Source: Alteraquisediminimonas sediminicola
Lineage (GTDB): Bacteria; Pseudomonadota; Alphaproteobacteria; Sphingomonadales; Sphingomonadaceae
Direction: 5' to 3'
NCBI RefSeq assembly: GCF_019740335.1
Contig: NZ_JAHXZS010000001.1
Location: 372,001-436,000 of the forward strand
Length of the DNA stretch: 64,000 bases
The notes under the pieces are model-generated. The model had not been told where the DNA came from and ran no database searches. It saw nothing but the letters and a program-made list of their open reading frames with translations. A program made the position numbers and the translations under genes. Every line of letters begins with the position of its first letter. Positions within the stretch are counted from its first letter, which is position 1. Of the stretch, positions 1-8,419 are shown one piece after another.

Positions 1-287
1 TGGAGCAGCGCCGGGCGGAAATCCTTGCCGCCGTGCAGCAGGTCGATGAGGGGCAAGGCACGATCGTGCTGACCGACCTGTTTGGCGGCACCCCGTCGAA
101 TCTGGCCATTTCCCTGATGAAAACCGATCCGATCGAGGTCATTGCCGGGGTCAACCTGCCGATGCTGATCCGTCTCGCCTCGGCACGGCGGACGATGGAC
201 ATCCGCGCTGCCGTCGCCGCCGCCCGTGATGCAGGGCGCAAATATATCAGCGTCGCCTCCGAAGTCCTTGGCGAGGCCGCAGCATGA
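1..287 (+). CDS. PTS system EIIA component, mannose/fructose class (5' truncated)
   Basis: The reading frame is already open at base 3, so the N-terminus, including the phosphorylated histidine expected near residue 10, lies outside the window. The visible part has the beta-strand and glycine loop typical of EIIA-Man (TIVLTDLFGGTPSN, then VNLPMLIRLASAR). In alphaproteobacteria such a protein usually belongs to a regulatory phosphorelay with HPr and not to sugar uptake. Its stop overlaps the HPr start by four bases (ATGA), which supports a joint operon; hprK and rapZ would be expected upstream. The family call is firm; the regulatory role is inferred from context. Confidence 0.85.
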   Translation, partial: EQRRAEILAAVQQVDEGQGTIVLTDLFGGTPSNLAISLMKTDPIEVIAGVNLPMLIRLASARRTMDIRAAVAAARDAGRKYISVASEVLGEAAA

Positions 288-556
288 GCGCTTTGTGTCA
301 ATCGGTCGAAATCCGCAACAAACGCGGACTGCACGCGCGCGCCAGCGCCCGTTTCGTCACCCTCGCCTCCAGCCATCCCGCCTTGATCGAGGTTGAAAAG
401 GACGGTTCCCGCGTCGTTGGCACGTCGATCATGGGGTTGATGATGCTGGGCGCGGCGATTGGTGACACCATCACCATTTCCGCATCGGGCGAAGGTGCAG
501 ATACCGCATTGGCCGCGCTGGTCGCGCTGGTCGATGACAAGTTCGGCGAGGAATAG
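284..556 (+). CDS. ptsH: HPr family phosphocarrier protein
   Basis: A 90-residue protein with the HPr active site NKRGLHARASARFV, where His17 would receive phosphate from enzyme I. It also has the regulatory-serine region VVGTSIMGLMMLGAA, with Ser48 in the position phosphorylated by HPr kinase. Length and both motifs match the family. It overlaps the preceding EIIA gene by ATGA, so the two phosphotransfer partners are probably co-translated. No sugar-specific EIIB or EIIC gene is adjacent, in keeping with a regulatory nitrogen-type PTS. Cytosolic. Confidence 0.92.
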   Translation: MSALCQSVEIRNKRGLHARASARFVTLASSHPALIEVEKDGSRVVGTSIMGLMMLGAAIGDTITISASGEGADTALAALVALVDDKFGEE

Positions 557-565
557 AGACAGGTT

Positions 566-1378
566 TTGGCCCGCGAAATCACGGCATTTTCCAACCCGCT
601 GATCAAGCGGGTGCGCTCGTTGCGCGAAAAGCGCCATCGGCGCGAAGAAGGCATGTTCCTCGCCGAGGGACTGCGCATCCTGACCGAGGCCGATGAGGCC
701 GGCCATCTGCCGCGCTATCTGTTCCACAGCAAGGACAGTGCCGATCATCCCTTGGTCCAGCGCCTGTCCGCGCGGATCGAGGCGGCCAATGATGGCAGCG
801 AAGTGATCCTCACCAGCCGCGATATTCTGCAAAAACTATCCGGCAAGGACAATGCCCAGACCGTGATCGGCGTTTACCCCGATCTGGCCTGTTCGCTCGA
901 CAGCATCGACCGGACCTCGGCCCCACTCTGGATGGTCGCTCAATCGATGCGCGACCCCGGCAATTTGGGCACAATCCTGCGCACCGGTGATGCGACCGGT
1001 GCGGGCGGCCTGATTCTGATCGACGATTGCGTCGATCCATTTTCGGTCGAGGCGGTGCGCGCGAGCATGGGGGCGTTGTTCACCCAGAAAATCGTGCAAA
1101 CGCGCTGGGAAGATTTCATCCATTGGCTGCGCCAAGGGCCGGGCATGTTGATCGGCACCAGCCTCAATACCGAATTCGATTATCAACAGCCGCATTATAC
1201 CGCGCCGAGCTTCCTGCTGGTCGGCAATGAATCGCGCGGCCTGCCTGCGGAATATGAACAGCAATGCGATGTGCTGGTCAAAATCCCGATGATGGGCAAG
1301 GCCGATAGCCTCAACGCCGCCGTGGCGACCGCCGTTATGGCCTATGAAATCATCAATCAATGGCGGCGCGCCAAATAG
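566..1378 (+). CDS. SpoU/TrmH family RNA 2'-O-methyltransferase
   Basis: A 270-residue SPOUT-class methyltransferase. The three SpoU motifs are present in order: NLGTILRTGDATGAGG from about residue 133, VGNESRGLP at 219-227, and IPMMGKADSLNAAVA at 240-254, which together form the knotted SAM site. The N-terminus (AREITAFSNPLIKRVRSLREK) looks like the RNA-binding substrate domain of rRNA methylases. The start is a TTG, chosen because the family N-terminus begins there. It lies ten bases after HPr and may share its transcript. The target nucleotide cannot be deduced. A hairpin overlaps its stop codon. Confidence 0.9.
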   Translation: MAREITAFSNPLIKRVRSLREKRHRREEGMFLAEGLRILTEADEAGHLPRYLFHSKDSADHPLVQRLSARIEAANDGSEVILTSRDILQKLSGKDNAQTVIGVYPDLACSLDSIDRTSAPLWMVAQSMRDPGNLGTILRTGDATGAGGLILIDDCVDPFSVEAVRASMGALFTQKIVQTRWEDFIHWLRQGPGMLIGTSLNTEFDYQQPHYTAPSFLLVGNESRGLPAEYEQQCDVLVKIPMMGKADSLNAAVATAVMAYEIINQWRRAK

Positions 1379-1386
1379 CGCCGCCA
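1361..1386. terminator. Hairpin over the methyltransferase stop codon
   Basis: TGGCGGCGC (1361-1369) and GCGCCGCCA (1378-1386) form a perfect 9-bp stem with an 8-base loop. The arm on the right includes the last base of the stop codon. It sits between convergent genes (methyltransferase and rmuC) but has no T tract, so it may act as a shared 3'-end structure and not as a classical intrinsic terminator. Confidence 0.5.
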
Positions 1387-1396
1387 CGCATAGACT

Positions 1397-2851
1397 TCAG
1401 TCTACCGCATCCTCGGCATCAACCCGACCGTCTTCCGTCACGAGGTTCGGCAAGGCCGTAGCCTCGCCATCGGCAGTCTGGCCATAACGTGGCAGTGTAT
1501 CGACCGTGGCCAGTTCCTCGATTTCCTTGGCCCCGACATCGACATTCAACTCACGGAAACGACGGCCCGTGGACAGGACCCGGCTTTCAAAGCTGCTGAC
1601 GAAGTCATTATATTTGCCGACCGCCATATTCAGGCCCCGGCCCATGCCCTTCAGATGTTCGGATGCCTTGGCCAGCCGGTCATATAATTCCTTGCCCAAT
1701 AATCCGATTTGCTGGGCATCGCGGGCCAGTTTCTCCTGCCGCCAAACAGCCGCGACTGTGCGGGCGATGGCGATGAGGTTGGTCGGCGTGGCCAACAGCA
1801 CCCGCTTCTCAAAGGCGAAATCCCACAGATTAGGGTCGTTTTCGAGCGCGGCGGAGAGGAAATGCTCGCCCGGCACGAACATGATCACATAATCCGGCGC
1901 ATCCGGAAATTGCGACCAATAGGCCTTGTTGCCAAGGCTGTTGATATGCGCCTTCATCGCGGCGGCATGGGCGGCAAGGAAAAGGGCGCGTTGCTGCTCA
2001 TCTTCCGCGCCATAGGCATCCTGATAGGCATTAAGCGACACCTTGGCATCAATCACCAGAGACTTACCGCCCGGCACATTGACGATCACATCCGGGCGCA
2101 GACGACCGTCCTCGGCCTCGATGCTCACCTCGGCCCTGAAATCGCTATGTTCGGCCAGACCGCAGCTTTCCAGCACATTGCGCAATTGCTGTTCGCCCCA
2201 GCGCCCCCGCGCCTTGGGCGCCGCCCGCAGGGAGTTCACCAATTTCGCCGCCTCGGCTCGAACCGCCTCTTGGCCCGTGCGCATCGAATCGATCAGCCCG
2301 GTCAGATTGCCATAAGCCTCACGCCGTTCAGCCTCGACCTTGCCGACGCCCTCTTCATAACGCTGCAACCGTTCCGACACCGGCTGCAACAGCGATTCGA
2401 GCTTCTTGCCGGACATTTCCTCGGATTGGCGGAAGCGTTCGTCCGCGCGTTCGAGGAATTGGGTCTGCGCCTGTTGCAACAGGCGGTTGCCGATCTCGCC
2501 AAATTGCTGGGATAATTGTTCCCGCGCTTGTTGCAATTCGACCAATCGTTCCTGAAATGCCTCGTCCCGCGCCGCCTGATCCGCGCGCAAACCGGCCAGA
2601 TCGCGGATCAACGTCTCGCGCTCTTGGCGTTCGGCATTGAGCGCCTCGGCAAGTCTATCCGCTTGCTTGGCCCGCTCTGAAGCCGAGGCCAGATCGACAA
2701 TCGCCTTGCGAAACCGCTCTTCCGCCGCAGCCGCTTGTTGTTGCGCCGCCGCCACCGAGCGCGAGCCGATAAACCAGCCGATAGCCGCGCCAGCAATCAG
2801 CGCGAGAATGACAAATAACAGGATTTCCACGCCGCTGGCCCACCTTCGCAA
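1397..2851 (-). CDS. rmuC: DNA recombination protein RmuC
   Basis: Up to 484 residues: an N-terminal membrane helix (about 8-28), a long charged coiled coil (about 35-200), then the RmuC nuclease-like domain with GRWGE at 216-220, RPDVIV at 252 and VIDAKVSLNAY at 266-276. The D..K pair resembles the PD-(D/E)XK fold. RmuC limits rearrangements at inverted repeats and has been linked to release of stalled transcription or DNA ends. The longest frame begins with TTG at 2851. A GTG at 2830 has a better placed GGTGG and would start directly at the membrane helix, so it may be the true start. Confidence 0.9.
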   Translation of the reverse strand: MRRWASGVEILLFVILALIAGAAIGWFIGSRSVAAAQQQAAAAEERFRKAIVDLASASERAKQADRLAEALNAERQERETLIRDLAGLRADQAARDEAFQERLVELQQAREQLSQQFGEIGNRLLQQAQTQFLERADERFRQSEEMSGKKLESLLQPVSERLQRYEEGVGKVEAERREAYGNLTGLIDSMRTGQEAVRAEAAKLVNSLRAAPKARGRWGEQQLRNVLESCGLAEHSDFRAEVSIEAEDGRLRPDVIVNVPGGKSLVIDAKVSLNAYQDAYGAEDEQQRALFLAAHAAAMKAHINSLGNKAYWSQFPDAPDYVIMFVPGEHFLSAALENDPNLWDFAFEKRVLLATPTNLIAIARTVAAVWRQEKLARDAQQIGLLGKELYDRLAKASEHLKGMGRGLNMAVGKYNDFVSSFESRVLSTGRRFRELNVDVGAKEIEELATVDTLPRYGQTADGEATALPNLVTEDGRVDAEDAVD

Positions 2852-2946
2852 TATCGGAACGAATGCGGAACATAGGCGAAGGTGTGCGGCAGCACAACCC
2901 AGATTTTGGCCCAGTATTTATAAGGACGGCACCACCCGCAACCGGC

Positions 2947-3468
2947 TTACATCCGGCGTAATTTGCTCAACCGCTTCAACAGCATATCGCGCTTCAACTT
3001 CGACAGACGGTCGACGAACAATACGCCTTCCAGATGGTCCATCTCATGTTGCAGACAGGTCGACATCAGATCGTCGAGATCTTCTTCATGCTGTACGCCC
3101 TGTTCATCCAGCCACCGCGCCCGCACATTCGCCGGACGCGTCACATCCGCATATTGGTCGGGCACCGAAAGGCAGCCCTCCTTATAGACCGACAATTCCT
3201 CGGATTCGCTGATGATTTCGGGGTTGATGAACACGCGCGGGCATTTCACCGGCTCGCCATCCTCTTCCTCAGGCTCTTGCAGGTCGATGACCAGCACGCG
3301 CTTGTCCACGCCGACCTGAATGGCGGCAAGGCCGATGCCCGGCGCGTCATACATGGTCTCGAACATATCGGCGATAAACGCCCGCAGTTCGTCATCGACC
3401 GTGTCGACGGGCTTGGAAATTTTGCGGAGCCGAGGGTCCGGCATCTCGATAATCGGAAGAATGGCCAT
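2947..3468 (-). CDS. def: Peptide deformylase
   Basis: A 173-residue metalloenzyme that removes the formyl group from nascent N-terminal methionine. All three family motifs are visible: GIGLAAIQ at 44-51, EGCLS at 97-101 with metal ligand Cys99, and QHEMDH at 140-145 with two histidine ligands and catalytic Glu142. An acidic insertion (EPEEEDGEPVK, about 65-75) is common in alphaproteobacterial type I enzymes. The partner formyltransferase gene fmt lies close by on the other strand, a familiar grouping. Confidence 0.96.
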   Translation of the reverse strand: MAILPIIEMPDPRLRKISKPVDTVDDELRAFIADMFETMYDAPGIGLAAIQVGVDKRVLVIDLQEPEEEDGEPVKCPRVFINPEIISESEELSVYKEGCLSVPDQYADVTRPANVRARWLDEQGVQHEEDLDDLMSTCLQHEMDHLEGVLFVDRLSKLKRDMLLKRLSKLRRM

Positions 3469-3528
3469 GGGGTGTCACCTAGGGATAGAGGCCCTGAAAA
3501 TCAAGATGCCCCCATGCCTCAAACCAGA

Positions 3529-4125
3529 TCAGGCCATCGGACGCCGCGCACGCAGGGCCTGTGCCAATGTCCCTTCATCGAGATAGTCCAATTCCCCCCC
3601 GACCGGCAGGCCATGGGCAAGCTGGCTCAACCGCACCGGAAAGCGTTCGAGCCGTTCCGCCAGATAATGGGCGGTTGTCTGGCCCTCCAGCGTTGCATTC
3701 ATCGCCAGCACGACCTCATCAATCCCGCCATTGGCGACCCGTGCCACCAGCGCATCAATCGTCAAATCCTCTGGCCGCACCCCTTCCAGCGCCGACAATC
3801 GCCCGCCCAACACATGGAATCTCCCCGGAAACAGACGCGAGCGTTCGAGCGCCCACAGGTCCGGCACATCTTCGACCACGCATAATTGGCGGCTGTCGCG
3901 GCGCGGGTCGTTGCAGATGCCGCACGGGTTGCGCGTATCGACATTGCCGCAGGTCTGGCAGGTGGAGAGATTCTCCGCCACGCCTTCCAATGCCCGCAAC
4001 AACGGCATCAGCCCGGTTTCCCGCCGCTTGATCAAATGCAACACAGCGCGGCGCGCAGAGCGCGGCCCCAATCCGGGCAGGCGAGCCAGCGCTTGGGTCA
4101 GCGCATCGATTTCAGGTGAACTCAT
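3529..4125 (-). CDS. recR: Recombination mediator RecR
   Basis: The frame stays open far upstream, but RecR begins at the ATG at 4125 ([20 protein letters not shown]) and has the normal length of 198 residues. Features in order: helix-hairpin-helix (about 10-30), a C4 zinc finger with Cys56, Cys59, Cys68 and Cys71, and a Toprim domain starting near LCVVEDVPD. RecR works with RecO and RecF to load RecA at gaps. It is divergent from fmt with 54 bases between the starts. The upstream extension runs antisense through fmt and was discarded. Confidence 0.95.
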   Translation of the reverse strand: MSSPEIDALTQALARLPGLGPRSARRAVLHLIKRRETGLMPLLRALEGVAENLSTCQTCGNVDTRNPCGICNDPRRDSRQLCVVEDVPDLWALERSRLFPGRFHVLGGRLSALEGVRPEDLTIDALVARVANGGIDEVVLAMNATLEGQTTAHYLAERLERFPVRLSQLAHGLPVGGELDYLDEGTLAQALRARRPMA

Positions 4126-4179
4126 AAGATCATGCAATAAAGGCTTGCACTTCCGCTTGCCAAGCGTTTCAGGAGAAAC

Positions 4180-5091
4180 ATGCGGATCATTTTTATGGGC
4201 ACCCCCGATTTTGCGGTTCCAACCCTTGTAGCACTGGTCGATGCCGGGCACGAGATTGCCGCCGTATATTGTCAGCCGCCGCGCCGTGCAGGCCGAGGCA
4301 AGCAGCTTTCCCCCACCCCGGTGCATCTGAAGGCGGAAAGCCTTGGGATCGAGGTGCGGCATCCCGTCAGCCTGCGCGATGAGGATATTCAGCGGGAATT
4401 TGCCGCGCTCCATGCCGATGTCGCGATTGTCGCGGCCTATGGCCTGATCCTGCCGCCTGCGATTCTGGCCGCCCCGCGCCTGGGTTGTCTCAATGTCCAT
4501 GGGTCGCTCCTGCCCCGCTGGCGAGGCGCAGCGCCGGTACAACGCGCGATTCTGGCGAATGATGCGGAAACGGGCGTCACGATCATGCAGATGGAAAAGG
4601 GCTTGGACACCGGGCCGATGCTGCTGAAACGCGCAACCCCGGTCGATGGGAAGACCGCCGGACAATTGACCGATGAACTGGCGGATATGGGCGCGCAGAT
4701 GATGGTCGAAGTATTGGCCGACTTGGCCCAATTCCCGGCGCAGGCACAGCCCGATGAGGGCGTCACCTATGCCGCCAAGATCGACAAGGCGGAAAGCCGG
4801 ATCATCTGGGATCAGCCCGCCCCACAGGTCGAACGCCAGATTCGCGCATTCAATCCCTTGCCCGGCGCGTGGTTCGAATATGCGGGCGAACGTTTTCGCG
4901 TGCATGCAGCGGAGATTGTAACGGGCAACAATGCGTCCCCCGGCACATTGCTCGACGATGCGCTAACCATCGCCTGTACTGATACGACCGCCATTCGCCC
5001 AACCTCGATCCAACGGGCCGGGCGCGGCGTGATGACGGCGCAGGAATTGCTGCGCGGCTGTGCGATCCCGGCGGGGACAATATTGATATGA
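4180..5091 (+). CDS. fmt: Methionyl-tRNA formyltransferase
   Basis: A 303-residue enzyme that formylates initiator Met-tRNA with 10-formyl-tetrahydrofolate. The formyltransferase signature is clear: N105-V-H107 followed by [16 protein letters not shown], and Asp143 in GLDTGP, which correspond to the catalytic Asn, His and Asp. A C-terminal tRNA-binding domain follows from about residue 205. An AGGAGA ribosome site lies just before the ATG. Its last bases overlap the truA start (ATGA-type), suggesting translational coupling. Confidence 0.96.
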   Translation: MRIIFMGTPDFAVPTLVALVDAGHEIAAVYCQPPRRAGRGKQLSPTPVHLKAESLGIEVRHPVSLRDEDIQREFAALHADVAIVAAYGLILPPAILAAPRLGCLNVHGSLLPRWRGAAPVQRAILANDAETGVTIMQMEKGLDTGPMLLKRATPVDGKTAGQLTDELADMGAQMMVEVLADLAQFPAQAQPDEGVTYAAKIDKAESRIIWDQPAPQVERQIRAFNPLPGAWFEYAGERFRVHAAEIVTGNNASPGTLLDDALTIACTDTTAIRPTSIQRAGRGVMTAQELLRGCAIPAGTILI

Positions 5092-5825
5092 CCCGTTTCC
5101 GCCTGACCATCGAATTCAACGGCCAACCGTTCATGGGCTGGCAGCGACAGAATCACGGGCCAAGCGTCCAACAGGTGATTGAGGATGCGGCCAAGGAAAT
5201 TACCGGCGACGATGTATTGGTCTATGCCGCCGGGCGCACCGATGCGGGCGTGCATGCCGAGGCGATGGTGGCGCATGTCGATATTGCCAAGCCGTTCACG
5301 GCCTTCCGCCTGATGGAGGGACTGAATGCCCGGATGCGGCCTCATCCGGTCGCGATCATCGCCTGTGAAGAGGTCGCGCATGATTGGCATGCGCGGTTTT
5401 CCTGTCTTGGACGGCGCTATATCTATCGCATCGTCAATCGCCGCGCCCCGCTCGCGCTTGATCAGGGCCGGGCATGGCGCGTGCCAAATCCGCTGGATGC
5501 CGATGTGATGCATGAGGCCGCGCAATTATTGGTCGGCACCCATGATTTCACCACGTTCCGTTCGGTCCATTGCCAATCGGAAAGCGCAGTCAAATCCATC
5601 GACCGCTTCACCGTCACCCGCATCGGTGAAGAAATCGAACTCGATGTCGAAGCACGGAGCTTCCTCCATCATCAGGTGCGGTCGATGACCGGCTGTTTGA
5701 TGCTGGTCGGCAAGGGGCAATGGTCGATCGACGATTTGCGCGCCGCCCGCGATGCCAAGGACCGCACGGCGCTGGGCTTCAACGCCCCGCCCGATGGCCT
5801 GTATTTTATCGCGGCGCGTTATTAA
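5088..5825 (+). CDS. truA: tRNA pseudouridine(38-40) synthase TruA
   Basis: 245 residues. The catalytic motif [11 protein letters not shown] carries nucleophile Asp52. RYIYRIVNR and [17 protein letters not shown] match the conserved RNA-binding strands of the family. TruA modifies U38-40 in the anticodon arm of tRNA. The start overlaps the fmt stop by four bases, and its own stop overlaps the stop of the convergent pterin dehydratase gene by four bases. Confidence 0.95.
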   Translation: MTRFRLTIEFNGQPFMGWQRQNHGPSVQQVIEDAAKEITGDDVLVYAAGRTDAGVHAEAMVAHVDIAKPFTAFRLMEGLNARMRPHPVAIIACEEVAHDWHARFSCLGRRYIYRIVNRRAPLALDQGRAWRVPNPLDADVMHEAAQLLVGTHDFTTFRSVHCQSESAVKSIDRFTVTRIGEEIELDVEARSFLHHQVRSMTGCLMLVGKGQWSIDDLRAARDAKDRTALGFNAPPDGLYFIAARY

Positions 5826-6106
5826 ATCAGCGCATCAATCGCCTTGGCCAAATTCACATCGCGTGAGGTCAACCCGCCCGCGTCATGGGTCGTCAGCAAT
5901 ATATCGACGCGGTTATAGACATTGCGCCAATCGGGGTGATGATGCTGCGCCTCGGCTTCCGCCGCGACCTTGGTCATGAAAGCGAAGGCTGCAGCAAAGT
6001 CCGAAAATTTGAAGCTCCGCACCAGCGCCTTTTCATCCGCCGTCAGCTCCCAATTCGGTAGATCACGCCCAAGCCCTGCCCGCTCCACATCTGTCAGCAA
6101 TCGCAT
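5822..6106 (-). CDS. phhB: 4a-hydroxytetrahydrobiopterin dehydratase (PCD/DCoH)
   Basis: A 94-residue protein with the PCD signature: [15 protein letters not shown] followed by [22 protein letters not shown]. The paired histidines and the later His are the dehydratase active-site residues. It would recycle carbinolamine pterin from aromatic amino-acid hydroxylation. The start at 6106 was preferred over an in-frame ATG at 6130 because AAGGGGG lies at a good distance before it and family members begin with MxxLT. No phenylalanine hydroxylase gene is in the window. Confidence 0.88.
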   Translation of the reverse strand: MRLLTDVERAGLGRDLPNWELTADEKALVRSFKFSDFAAAFAFMTKVAAEAEAQHHHPDWRNVYNRVDILLTTHDAGGLTSRDVNLAKAIDALI

Positions 6107-6170
6107 CGCCGCCGCCCCCTTGCTTGGCATATCAGCGCTATCGCACTGGCAAAGCCGCCACATTTTGCCT

Positions 6171-6800
6171 ATGTCGCACATCATGACATCACCAACCGCC
6201 CTGACAAGACCCCAAGCCGCCCTTCGGCTGGAGGATGTGGCCTGTCGTCGCGGTGGGCGCTTGTTGTTTACGGGCTTGTCGCTTTCATTGGCACCCGGCG
6301 ATGCGGCGCAGATTTCCGGCCCGAACGGCATTGGCAAATCGAGCCTGTTGCGCCTGATCGCGGGGCTGGTGCCGCGCTTTCATGGGGTGATCGATATTAC
6401 GGGCGAGATGGCCTTGGCCGATGAGAGCCTTGCGCTTGATCCGCTCGATCCGCTGGAGGTCGCGCTGGACTATTGGGCGGCGCTGGATGACGGGCGGCAT
6501 CGGCTGGCGGCGGCGATGGAGATGATGGGTTTGAGCCACCTCGCCCCGGTGCCGGTGCGCATGCTATCGACCGGCCAGCGCAAACGCGCGGTGCTGGCGC
6601 GGACCATCGCATCGGGCGCGGGACTGTGGTTGCTGGATGAACCGGGCAACGGGCTGGATCGCGACGGGCTGGGACGGCTTGAACATGCCATCGCCGATCA
6701 TCGCGCATCGGGCGGAATCGTGCTGATCGCGAGCCATTTCCCGATTGCTTTGCCGGATGCCAAGCCGGTGGTGCTTGAATGCGGGGCATTGGCCGCATGA
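6171..6800 (+). CDS. ccmA: Heme exporter ATP-binding subunit CcmA
   Basis: A 209-residue ABC ATPase: Walker [10 protein letters not shown] at 50-58, signature LSTGQRKR at 132-139, Walker B LWLLDEP at 152-158. The short length, [16 protein letters not shown] and LDEPGNGLD are typical of CcmA. With CcmB it powers the release of holo-CcmE during cytochrome c maturation at the inner membrane. A second ATG four codons in (6183) is an equally possible start. It overlaps ccmB by ATGA. Other ccm genes (C to I) are not in the window. Confidence 0.93.
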   Translation: MSHIMTSPTALTRPQAALRLEDVACRRGGRLLFTGLSLSLAPGDAAQISGPNGIGKSSLLRLIAGLVPRFHGVIDITGEMALADESLALDPLDPLEVALDYWAALDDGRHRLAAAMEMMGLSHLAPVPVRMLSTGQRKRAVLARTIASGAGLWLLDEPGNGLDRDGLGRLEHAIADHRASGGIVLIASHFPIALPDAKPVVLECGALAA

Positions 6801-7450
6801 GCAACATCTGGTGGGCCATCGTCAAACGCGATCTTCGGCTTGGGTGGCAGCAGGGGACTGCTGTCATCCCGATTGCCTTTGTCTTACTGATCGCGACCTT
6901 GTTCGCCTTTGCCATCGGTCCGGATCGGGCCGTGCTGGCGCGGGTGGCGCAGGGCGCGATCTGGACCGCGACATTATTGGCGGCCCTGCTCCCCATCGAC
7001 CGATTGATCCGGCCCGATCATGAAGCCGGATTTCTCGCCCAATATGCGGTGCGCGGCCTTGCGAGCGAACAGGTCGCGCTTGCAAAATGGCTCGCGCATT
7101 GGCTCGGCTTCGGCCCGGCGATGATGGTCGCCGCCCTGCCCGCGCTTGCGTTGATGAGCGGACGGACCGACAATATCTTGTCGCTCACGCTCGCATTGTT
7201 GCTCGCGACCGCAGGGCTTGCCGCCTTGTCGTTGATGGTGGCGAGCCTGACCGCCGGTTTTCGCGCCAGCGCGGCGTTGAGCGGGATGCTGCTCCTCCCG
7301 CTTGCCATCCCCTTGCTGATTTTCGGCGTAGGCAGCACCCATCCGATTGATGGTGTCGCGGCGATGAAATTGCTGGCGGCGGCCTCGCTGTTCCTCACCG
7401 CCATCGCGCCCTTTGCCGCCGGTGCCGCATTACGGGGCTTGCACCGCTAA
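6797..7450 (+). CDS. ccmB: Heme exporter membrane subunit CcmB
   Basis: 217 residues with about six hydrophobic segments. The region EAGFLAQYAVRGLASEQVALAKWLAHWL is the family's conserved cytoplasmic loop. The start is the ATG that overlaps the ccmA TGA. It is the permease partner of CcmA in cytochrome c maturation. A longer frame upstream overlaps ccmA by 22 bases and was not chosen. Confidence 0.92.
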   Translation: MSNIWWAIVKRDLRLGWQQGTAVIPIAFVLLIATLFAFAIGPDRAVLARVAQGAIWTATLLAALLPIDRLIRPDHEAGFLAQYAVRGLASEQVALAKWLAHWLGFGPAMMVAALPALALMSGRTDNILSLTLALLLATAGLAALSLMVASLTAGFRASAALSGMLLLPLAIPLLIFGVGSTHPIDGVAAMKLLAAASLFLTAIAPFAAGAALRGLHR

Positions 7451-7501
7451 GGTGGATTGACCATCTTCCGATTTGAGACGTTTTTTATAAGGAATACCAT
7501 C

Positions 7502-8371
7502 ATGGCCAGCATCTGGGATCGGCGTATCACATCCCGACTGATCTTCATCGCATCGGTGCTGATGCCGATGGGCGCAGCGACAGCTGCAGAGCGCAACATG
7601 GGGGTATCGAGCTTTGAATCGATCCGGCTGGAAGGTCCGTTCCGGGTCGTAATCACGACCAACAAAGCGCCCTCCGCCCGCATCACCGGGGACATGCGCG
7701 CCGTCGATGCCGTCACCTTAAGCGCCAATGGGACTGCCCTGACGATCCGCCAGAGCAACGCCAATTGGGGCGGCATGGACGATGCGCCTTTGGGGCAGGC
7801 CGTGATTCATTTGACCACGCCCGCGCTGCGCCGGGTGGTCGTTTTGGGATCGGGCGATTTGCATATTGATCGGGTGAAGGCGCAGGCGCTCAATATCGTC
7901 CTCGCCGGAAGTGGCAGCCTCGCCATTGATCGGATCGAGGCTGTCAGCCTTGATGGTCAGTTGAATGGGTCGGGCAATATGCAGCTCGGCGGCCATGCGG
8001 AAACGGCTTATTTGATCATGGAGGGCGCTGGCGCGATAAACGGCAGCACATTGAAAACCGACCATCTCAAATTGCGGATCGATGGCAATGGCCGCGCCGA
8101 TGTGCGGGCAAAGACCACCGCCAAGGTCAATATGATCGGCAATGGCGCGGTGCATATCGCAGGGGCAGCGGCCTGCACGATCGAGAATAAAGGCTCCGGC
8201 AATATTGTCTGCGGCATGGATGCGCCAGATGAGGATGAGAAGGCAAAGGATGAGGGCAACACGAATACCCCCGCCACGCCCCCAGCCAAAACCGCAAAGC
8301 CAGCACCGACCAAAGCCGTGATCAGCAACACGCCCGACGTCCATATCCATCACGGCAAGACCCCGAATTAA
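7502..8371 (+). CDS. Secreted DUF2807 (GIN domain) protein
   Basis: 289 residues. An N-terminal signal peptide (about 1-28, ending MGAATAAE) is followed by a repetitive beta-strand region rich in G-S-G and N-G turns (VLGSGDLHIDRV, VLAGSGSLAIDRIEA, NGSGNMQLGG). This is the parallel beta-helix called the GIN or putative autotransporter adhesin head domain. A low-complexity tail of K, T, P and A ends in VHIHHGKTPN. AAGGA before the ATG at 7502 supports this start. Likely periplasmic or surface-located. Function unknown. Confidence 0.75.
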   Translation: MASIWDRRITSRLIFIASVLMPMGAATAAERNMGVSSFESIRLEGPFRVVITTNKAPSARITGDMRAVDAVTLSANGTALTIRQSNANWGGMDDAPLGQAVIHLTTPALRRVVVLGSGDLHIDRVKAQALNIVLAGSGSLAIDRIEAVSLDGQLNGSGNMQLGGHAETAYLIMEGAGAINGSTLKTDHLKLRIDGNGRADVRAKTTAKVNMIGNGAVHIAGAAACTIENKGSGNIVCGMDAPDEDEKAKDEGNTNTPATPPAKTAKPAPTKAVISNTPDVHIHHGKTPN

Positions 8372-8419
8372 GGTTTTTTATCCCCGCCAACCCCATAATG
8401 GCCGCATCGAAGACATTCT

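Noticed and set aside
4126-4905. A 260-codon upstream extension of the recR frame
   Set aside because: It runs antisense through fmt and has no family features. RecR has its normal length from the ATG at 4125.
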